NCBI GenBank assembly: GCA_028753945.1
Contig: JAPNXP010000012.1
Span: 3,038,001 to 3,102,000 of the forward strand
Direction: 5' to 3'
Source of the DNA: Hexactinellida sp. DTS-2022
Taxonomy: Eukaryota; Porifera; Hexactinellida
DNA length: 64,000 bases
Positions within the stretch are counted from its first letter, which is position 1; every line of letters starts with the position of its first letter. The notes under the pieces were generated by a model that was not told the DNA's origin, searched no databases, and saw only the letters and a program-made list of their open reading frames with translations. A program made the translations under genes and the position numbers. This document shows, piece by piece, positions 57,134 through 64,000 of this stretch.

Positions 57134-58640
57134 GTCTCTTGTAGTACGTGTATCATACATACAATTCTCAAAGGTTTATTATTATTAATTTATCGCTTGG
57201 TCAGTCCTCAGTGGCTTCGTGGCTTTGTGGGGCCTTTGGGGAATTTAAGGAGGTATTCCCATCCCAATAATGACATTTTTCCGGGTGTACTCGCATCCCG
57301 TTGGTTCTTTGTATACAAACTGGGTGTCCATTAACTTTGTCAATACATATCTAAATATGTAATTATTACAATTACTAGAATATTATGTAATGTTGATCTA
57401 TAATACATATAGCGTTTCTCACACTCCTGAAATTGGGAATTACGTTGGTAGGTATATAATATAGAACCAAAAGAAAGTAATTGATACTAGCACGCCTATA
57501 CACCAGTGTGTATGCGTACACACCAGTATATTGGTGTCCAAATGTTTACACTGGTATGCACGCGGCACACCAAGCACTTCCATAAACTGCAACATGTACA
57601 CCACCTCGCGTTTATACTACACGTATTCTAGTATATCTGTAGTAATGATACTTACTTTAATTAATTCATTAATTAAAGACGATTCTTATTTGAATTTGAA
57701 ATTGAATTTGAATATGAAATTATATTTATATATTCTCTCTCTACCTACAATACAATATTATTGAAGGGTTTGCGACCAAAAATTAGGGTCGGCTTGTGCA
57801 ATCAGAAGAAGCAGACTAACATCCCGTCTGTGGGGGTTTAACCTTTTCATTTTGTCATTCTTTTTTTCTTATACAATTAGCCTATCTAACTCAAAATGTC
57901 CCAGGTTTCAAAGAGAAAGATGTTCAGATACTTATAGAATGTAAGAAGCACTCTATTAAGGAAATTAGCAACCTTGTAGGTATGTCAATTGCCACATCTC
58001 AAACGATTGAAAGCGGGATTATAATTACAGCACAGCAAAGGGAGCGGGTAGGTCAGAAAAATTCATACTAATAGTAGACAATACTGTTGTAAACATTTAG
58101 CTCAAACCATACCCGTAGCCAGATAGCTAAGGGGGGATGAGCCCGCGTCTAAATTACTCAATCTTCCGATTTTTCGCGCTTCTAAAAGTCCAGAATACCG
58201 TGAAAGCGAGATAAGAATATTGATTTATTTTATTTGTCCGAAATCTGAATTAAATATGATTAATATTTATTAGTTAATATTGTTTAATTCTACTCTTTGA
58301 AGCCTATTTACGCGAAATTTTTGTTTAAGTGGTGATTATTAATTATACTTTACGCTAAATTGGTAAGTCATCAATTTTTTAATTGATAAGATATTGTATG
58401 CCGAACCACTCAAAATATGGGCATACTATCTTTAGACGACACGCCTTAGCTTGATTAACCATACTTCTAAACTTTAATGCTCACTTTATTTGTTGGAATT
58501 TCTCTCAATCTCAATAACATTAACCCAATACATTGCCAATTATAGAGGCTGATGCAACATTTGTATACAATAATTTTATTAAATAACTTTCTATATTTGC
58601 ATTAATGTACGTGACTTTTCTTTCTTTATTATATATTATT
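57134..58640. other. Non-coding intronic stretch
   Basis: Holds CACACCAGT(G/A)-type short repeats (57480-57560) and AT-rich sequence. A broken frame at 57900-58020 (FKEKDVQILIECKKHSIKEI) hints at another old transposon but is too short to name. Confidence 0.4.
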
Positions 58641-59523
58641 TAGGGCTGAAACGAATATACCGAACATTCGTTCGAAATGATTGAACGAATTTTCGTTCTT
58701 TTCCAAACGAATATTCGTTTGGACGAAATTTAGATTGAAACTGATATCCGTTGACTACTTTTGGACAACAAGATTACTTTTGTTTAGCTTGTGAGACCGT
58801 ATATATTAATTCCTACCTAAACTAGCTGAATATTAGTTAACTTGTGTATAATACTACACTTTGTACCTATTATTAAACTATTGTAACATCACTAAGACCT
58901 AGTTTCCAATGTATTCTGTGCAGGGGTGGGGCCGATTATGATTCAATCGTAATCGATTACACATTTCGTGTAATCGTATTCGTAATCAGATGATTCTATT
59001 AGAGTTTAATCGTATCGTAATCGTAATCATGCTATTTTATTAGCGTCTTTTTCTTTGAAATTAAGGATATATTATCAATTCGTAGGATTGCACTTGCGAA
59101 AGTGCTTTTATTCATAACAGTCAAATTTATTTGAATTCCATCATATTATATACAGTAACAATTCGTTTATTGAAATTGACACTTTTCCTTATTGTTAGTA
59201 CTTTTAGATTCGAATTTATCAGACTTAGCCAGACCGCATTTAGTATACATTTTGGGTTGTTTTCATAATTGTAATCATATACAAGTTCATAGAGTTCGTA
59301 GTCGTAATCGTAATCGATTAAAAATTAAAGATCGTATTCGTAATCATAATTATGAATCGTTTTAAAAATATAGATCGTAATCGTAATCATCTGAAAGTAA
59401 TCGGCCCCAACCCTGATTTTGTGTCTTGAAATTGATTTAATGCTTAGTCATCCAAACGAACGAATATTCGTTCGTTTAGGAAAAGGTTCGTTCGTTACAT
59501 TTCGAAAATTCCTTTCAGCCCTA
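58641..59523. mobile_element. hAT-type element adjoining exon 5
   Basis: TIRs TAGGGCTGAAACGAATAT and (inverted) TAGGGCTGAAAGGAATTT. Subterminal CGAACGAATATTCGTTCG palindromes lie at both ends. Flanks ATATTATT/ATAATATT are similar but not identical. The right end lies 22 bp before exon 5, so the element contributes the branch-point region. A second element is nested at 58921-59415. Confidence 0.85.
58921..59415. mobile_element. Nested hAT-type MITE of CGTAATCGTAAT motifs
   Basis: CAGGGGTGGGGCCGATTA and (inverted) CAGGGTTGGGGCCGATTA ends, flanked by ATTCTGTG/ATTTTGTG (7 of 8). Both subterminal regions repeat TCGTAATCGTAATC. Confidence 0.94.
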
Positions 59524-59545
59524 ATAATATTAATGTTTACTATAG

Positions 59546-60112
59546 GATTCTAACGACATTTTGTTCAACATCTCCAAAACTGATCTCGATAATATTAAGA
59601 AAATTCCTGATTTGGCTACAAATGAAAACAATACTTACATCACTTTTACATATGCACTGGTATCTGATATGGATGGCAATTCTATAAATCCAATATTGTT
59701 TCCTAATTTGGTAAGAACTAGTGAATTCATTCCTGATATAACTCCACCTGCTCTCAGAAGTTTTACTGCAAATCTTAATAGTTCTCACTTATTGTTACTC
59801 TTCTCCGAAACAGTTAATATCTCGAGTCTTGTCCTCCATGAGATAACTCTTCATCCAATATCTAAAAATAATATTACTAACAATTCAATTCAACTAACTG
59901 AATCTCTACCTTTCTCTGAAGGAACCTTTACACCAAGTGAGAGTGATGTATTTCTTCAAATATACCTTGGCAGTCTCGATTTGAATAGGATCAAGCAACT
60001 AATTGATCTTTTTACTTCAATATCAAATTCTTATCTTTCGATATCTTCATTTGGAATTCAAGATATGAACGGGAATTTTATTATTCCAATTGCGCAGTCA
60101 AATGCTCTACAG
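59546..60112 (+). CDS. Host gene exon 5 (189 codons)
   Basis: Between TTTACTATAG and CAG|GTATTAA, phase 0 at both ends. It finishes the module broken in exon 4 (DILFNISKTDLDNIKKIPDL, TYITFTYALVSDMDGN) and encodes one whole module: IPDITPPALRSFTANLNSSH, LLLLFSETVNISSL, SIQLTESLPFSEG, GSLDLNRIKQLIDL, YLSISSFGIQDMNGNF, then AQSNALQ at the donor. The next exon would begin with a linker and another I-P-D-x-T-x-P; none is visible before 64000, so the gene continues beyond the window. Confidence 0.9.
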
Positions 60113-60411
60113 GTATTAATATTTACTACCCAATTAATTAATTAGCAATTTAGTTACTTTATTACACTGTTTCTCAAAGTGGGCCGTAAGCTCCCTGGGG
60201 GGAAGCTGAAAGTTTTTTTGGGGGGTGGGCCGCTACGGGGTTTTACATCTCGAAACAGAAATACAACCTTTTCAAAACAGTGTTAACATCTTCCTGAATA
60301 TCAATTAATTAAGAAAACTAAATTAAACTGCAATGTTCAAAGCCGTTAGCAATATAATTACTATTGTATGTATTGGTGATTATTAACGAAAGCCAGTACT
60401 CTCTATAATTT
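60113..60411 (+). other. Intron 5 start and a hAT-end fragment
   Basis: After the donor, 60167-60245 (CTGTTTCTCAAAGTGGGCCG, poly-G) resembles a hAT MITE end related to CAGTGGTTCTCAAACT. The rest is AT-rich. Confidence 0.5.
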
Positions 60412-61322
60412 AACTACGCTTCGCTTGCTAGATCGCTTCGCGGCAGATACAGTGACACACCAACCGCTTCGCGTTTGGTTTGTGGTGTTATATATACTTC
60501 TAACATTAATTATAAAGCGTAAATAGGCCTTCCACAGATATTTTCGATAAACCAATATGACCGTTGGACTCACAAAATATGATTTCGTGTATGAAAATGA
60601 TACATTTCATATGTATAAAGTTAAGTAATCTCAAGATTTTTACAATATTACCATATATGGAAGGGTGTGATAATCGCATAACTTACATTCCACAAATATT
60701 TTCGATAAACCAATATGACCGTTGGACTCCCAAAATATGACTTCCTATACGACAATAATACATTTCATGTGTCTAGCATTAGCGGATTAAGGGATATCAA
60801 TAAGTAACAATACTGTTTTAGGCCTACGCTAATTTTACCGTAAAACGAAGTTTACAGTCCCAATATTAAAGAAGTCCCTGATACGACTTAAGTATGTACT
60901 TAACTAAGTACGTACTTAGTACTTAAGTATATACTTAGTACTTAGGTACTAAGTAATCTTAGTGAATACGGCCCCTGGTGTGACTAACATGTCCGCATCA
61001 TTATTGTGCATGTTCTATTAGACTTTCAGATTTTATCTCTTTAGAGGCCACAAATAATGAGCGCCAACGTGCCCGCATCTTTAATGTACATGTTCCTCTA
61101 TATTTTCAGATTTTTATCTCTTAGAGGGCGCGAATTATGTCACATTAGGTGAATTTTCAGGATTCTCGAAATGTGACATTGACGTCATAACTTGTCGAGG
61201 TGTGAGCACTTTTGAGTGAAAACCTCGACTTGTTGGTGGGTGCCAAATGTTACCCCTATATGCCAAAATTCACATTTGGAAACCGTCCACTTTCTTCAAT
61301 CAACTCGGATCATACAAACAAA

Positions 61323-61360
<38 letters not shown>

Positions 61361-61370
61361 CCAGCCTTGT
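60412..61370 (+). repeat. Dispersed repeat R1 copy with internal insertions
   Basis: ACTACGCTTCGCTTGCTAG and CACACCAACCGCTTCGCG start it; GAGGGCGCGAATTATGTC, ATTGACGTCATAACTTGTCG and CCGTCCACTTTCTTCAATCA end it before a (TA)n run (61325-61358). About 470 bp (60520-60985) is extra: a direct ~75-bp duplication (60526 and 60687, TTTTCGATAAACCAATATGA) and a GTACTTAGTACTTAAG block ending CTTAGTGAATACGGCCCCTG, which resembles the end of the element at 61947. Confidence 0.75.
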
Positions 61371-61751
61371 GTTTTTATAGTATAGATATAAGGCCATGTA
61401 AAATGAATCTATTGTTTATTGTCCGGATTTTTAAGAAACTACGGACGGCGGACGGGATTTTATTTTTTATTTTTATACCATTAATATGCAATAACATTAT
61501 CCTATGCCAAACAATAATTCTAATTATTTGATTTTATTAGAAAATCACATGATAATGGTTAAATAATTAAATTAATGCTCTAAAATGTATGACTTGCTAA
61601 ACATTGATACATTAGGAATACTTTATACAAGCTTATAGCTAATAATTTGTACGATTATGTTCCTAAGATAATAATAAAATATTTCCGAACGATGGGTTAA
61701 AATTGGTACGGGTGGGGATGATAAACAAGTTATATATTTTATATGGCCTAA

Positions 61752-62712
61752 TCTAGCTCGCTTCGCTTGCTAGGTCGGTTCACGGCAAACACAATCCCAC
61801 ACCAACCGCTTTGCGTTTGATGTGTAGTTTATATACTTCCAACATTGATTAGAAAGCGTATATAACTCTAAAATAGTCAAATTTCACAATGCGAAATTTA
61901 ACTGTTTACGTCATCATGCGATAGTGAGTAAGCATATTGGTAATCAGGGGCCTTATTCACTAAACTTCTTAAACTTAGTTTGTGCTTAAACTAAGCATAA
62001 ACTTAGTTTGTGCTTAGTTCAAACTAAGTTTAAGCACAAACTAAGTCTGTATTCACAAAGCAAAACTAAGCTCAAACTAAGTCTAAACTTAGTTTGAACT
62101 TAGTTTGTGCTTAGTTTTTAGATAAAACATAGTTCTTGCTTAGTTTTCTGTTGAAAAGTAAACAAAAAGTTAAGTCTACTTCTTACCAGACTTAACTGAA
62201 TATTTCACGATAATATACTTGTATTTTACAATTATTTAATGTATTTACGAATTATTTATCGTAACTTATCGTGGTTGTGTCACTAATAGTGGTTGTATCA
62301 CTCTGAGTTTAGTTTTGAGAAGTTAAGAAAACTTCGCAAAAATTAGTAATTACTTAGTTTAGACTAAGTTTAAGTTTAAGTTTGAGCAAAACTAAGTCAA
62401 TACTTAGTTTAGACTAAGTTTAAGTTTAAGTTTAAGCAAAAACTAAATTTTTGGTTAAGTTTTGAGAAGTTAAATAAACTTAGCATAAACTAAGTCAAGA
62501 CTTAGTTTAGACTTAGTTTGAACTAAGTTTAAGTTTAAGTTTAAGAAATGTTAGTGAATAAGGCCCCTTGTGTCATAACTTGGCGACGTGTGGGAAATTT
62601 TGAGTGGAAAACCTCCACTTGTTGTCGGGGGGCCAAAGGTTATCCCTGTATGCCAAAAATCAGATTTGGAAACCATCCAGATTCTTAAATAACTCGGAAC
62701 ATACAAATAAAT
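61752..62712 (+). repeat. Dispersed repeat R1 copy carrying a TIR element
   Basis: Starts TAGCTCGCTTCGCTTGCTAG, follows R1 to AAGCATATTGGTAAT, is interrupted by 61947-62567, and resumes GTCATAACTTGGCGACGTGT to AACTCGGAACATACAAA. About 130 bp of R1 at the insertion site is missing. Confidence 0.75.
61947..62567. mobile_element. TIR element of AAACTTAGTTTG repeats
   Basis: GGGGCCTTATTCACTAAAC and (inverted) GGGGCCTTATTCACTAACA ends. Both halves consist of many ACTTAGTTT/AAACTAAGT units, so it can form very long imperfect hairpins. No ORF. No clear target duplication. Confidence 0.85.
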
Positions 62713-62714
62713 AT

Positions 62715-63175
62715 AGTCGAACCTCCCAGGCCGGGCAACCTCGTCCGGAGGGTGCCCGGATCTGAGAATTTTCCCGGATCTCGGAAATAACCATAAAATT
62801 TATTGCATAATCAACTAGTGTTTATGTTCTGATGTCAAAAACTATTGTCGAGGGGGACTCTAGCTTGATCGCATCATCCGATCATCGAAACTTGGTATTA
62901 CTTTACACAAGGACTCAAGGAGTTCATTCATTTGGAATATTAATTGTATATAAAGTAGCCAAATTTCCATATGGCTAAATCCAAACCAATATTAACTGCC
63001 CAGATAAAGGTGGATGACTTTTGGTAACATGTTTCACATTCAAATCTGCAAAGAAAAACTAAATTTGGGGATTATAACCAAAAAAAGGCGACAAAATTTT
63101 GAACTTATACAAAAATATTGCCCGGTTGAAGGAGGTAGCCGGACTTTGGAGGTCCGGATCTTGGAGGTTTGACTG
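62715..63175. mobile_element. MITE, (C/T)AGTCGAACCTCC type
   Basis: TAGTCGAACCTCCCAGG and (inverted) CAGTCAAACCTCCAAGATCC ends with TA on the right. Internal GTCCGGAGG and GATC(T/C)GG motifs occur near both ends. Confidence 0.8.
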
Positions 63176-63177
63176 TA

Positions 63178-63864
63178 CACTTAAACCTCCCTTTTTCCGC
63201 GCACTCCCGTCCGGAAGGTGCCTGTAACTTGGAATTTGCCGGGATATAAGAAATACCATGGCTAGTATAACTAACCAGCCAAAAGTATTTGAACAATAGG
63301 AATTTTTATGCACACACAATACTCGTCGGTAACTTATTAACGGCTCTCTAAACTATTCAAAATGACTATAAATATCTTTTTATAGATATACATTGTAAAA
63401 TATTGCAATTTCGATTAAATTTAGAAAATATCCACCAAGTTGCACAAGTGTTTCTGCCACGTGCCACTTGTGGCATAAGTGGCACAAAATGGAAATGTGG
63501 TCTTAATGATCAATAATGAATTCTTTACTAGCTAATTATATATTTTGTAGCATCTACTAATGTTATTATGCTGGTATAACCTCAAGTGTATGAATACAAA
63601 TTATTGTTGTTCAAATACTTTTCTCCGGTTAGTGTATGTGTAAATTCAAAATGTATCATGTATATTTTTTAGATTCATTCAATAATACAGACTGATGTTT
63701 TTAACTAGTGTGGGTGATTTAGGATATGTTTTTGTATTAATATTTTGTCATTTAACTCCATTATTGGTTAAATGATTACAAATTTAGCTTGGCTTTACAT
63801 CAATAAGGTGCCCCTTGAGGGAAGTGCCCGTTGCTCAGAGGTCCGGAAAAGGGAGGTTTGTGTG
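63178..63864. mobile_element. MITE abutting the previous one
   Basis: CACTTAAACCTCCCTTTTTCCG and (inverted) CACACAAACCTCCCTTTTCCGG ends share TA flanks (63176-63177, 63865-63866). The TA between this and 62715-63175 is common to both. An older repeat fragment (GCCACTTGTGGCATAAGTGG, 63430-63500) lies inside. Confidence 0.75.
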
Positions 63865-64000
63865 TATATGCATATAACAGGTTTGTGTTTTTACATGGAC
63901 GGATCCAGTTTTAAACCATATCGTAATTATCACTCTAATATAGCTATCTGTGAAATGTGACAGTCTCTGAGTTCAATCTCATGAAGAGTTGGGGGGTGCA

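Larger units (their letters stand above)
34990..59545 (+). other. Intron 4 of the host gene (~24.6 kb)
   Basis: The GTAAGT donor and TTTACTATAG acceptor are phase 0; joining them gives NYNNM-DSNDILFNISKTDLD, which matches the DLSKTDVNNIKLL of the previous module. It contains a MULE, integrase relics B-D, a RAG1/Transib-like relic, foldbacks and many MITEs. Stretches 35615-36520, 38566-39334, 46446-48820 and 57134-58640 show nothing I can name beyond short repeats and microsatellites. Confidence 0.8.

Overview
The window is eukaryotic nuclear DNA, almost certainly from an invertebrate metazoan. It is AT-rich, has kilobase-scale introns with GT/AG borders, and is crowded with DNA-transposon relics and miniature inverted-repeat elements (MITEs). 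I saw no bacterial operon, rRNA or convincing tRNA. The repeated Ig-like modules in the host gene and the mix of relics (KRBA2/Ginger-like integrases, hAT, MULE, THAP/P-like) recall marine-invertebrate genomes. A demosponge is my best guess, but that is inference.

One host gene can be followed on the + strand. Five phase-compatible exons (12407-12751, 20772-21111, 30124-30348, 34039-34989, 59546-60112) encode about 809 residues, and both ends lie outside the visible exons. The product is a chain of ~115-130-residue modules. Each starts with a D-x-T-x-P-like motif and a predicted beta-rich segment ending in F-(S/D/N)-(E/D), followed by Y-S-L-T-G-G-like and (D/N)GN-like motifs. It looks like a large repetitive extracellular or adhesion-type protein. 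Its introns measure about 8.0, 9.0, 3.7 and 24.6 kb and hold nearly everything else.

Region 1-12406 is upstream sequence or intron. It has a 31-bp tandem array, MITEs and a ~4.3 kb nested foldback structure (5949-10219). Intron 1 (12752-20771) holds a THAP relic and a KRBA2/Ginger-like integrase relic split by a hAT transposon (16425-19471). That hAT has TIRs, a perfect 8-bp target duplication and a transposase broken by one stop codon. Intron 2 (21112-30123) holds a THAP/P-like transposase relic, a second hAT relic and MITEs. Intron 3 (30349-34038) holds a 142-bp satellite with an alternating higher-order pattern. Intron 4 (34990-59545) holds a MULE with a FLYWCH finger and tandem-repeat TIRs (36523-38557), three more integrase relics (one ending in a C4HC3 finger), a 'CFTGC'-type dispersed ORF relic, a second foldback (50155-51082), and a degenerate transposase at 53500-55250 with motifs resembling the RAG1/Transib superfamily. 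The region after exon 5 contains three overlapping or nested repeat families.

The main points of interest are: the RAG1/Transib-like relic; a short palindrome (GGAATGT-n-ACATTCC) conserved in three otherwise diverged foldback families; several nested insertions datable from intact 8-bp target duplications; and the regular module and intron architecture of the host gene.
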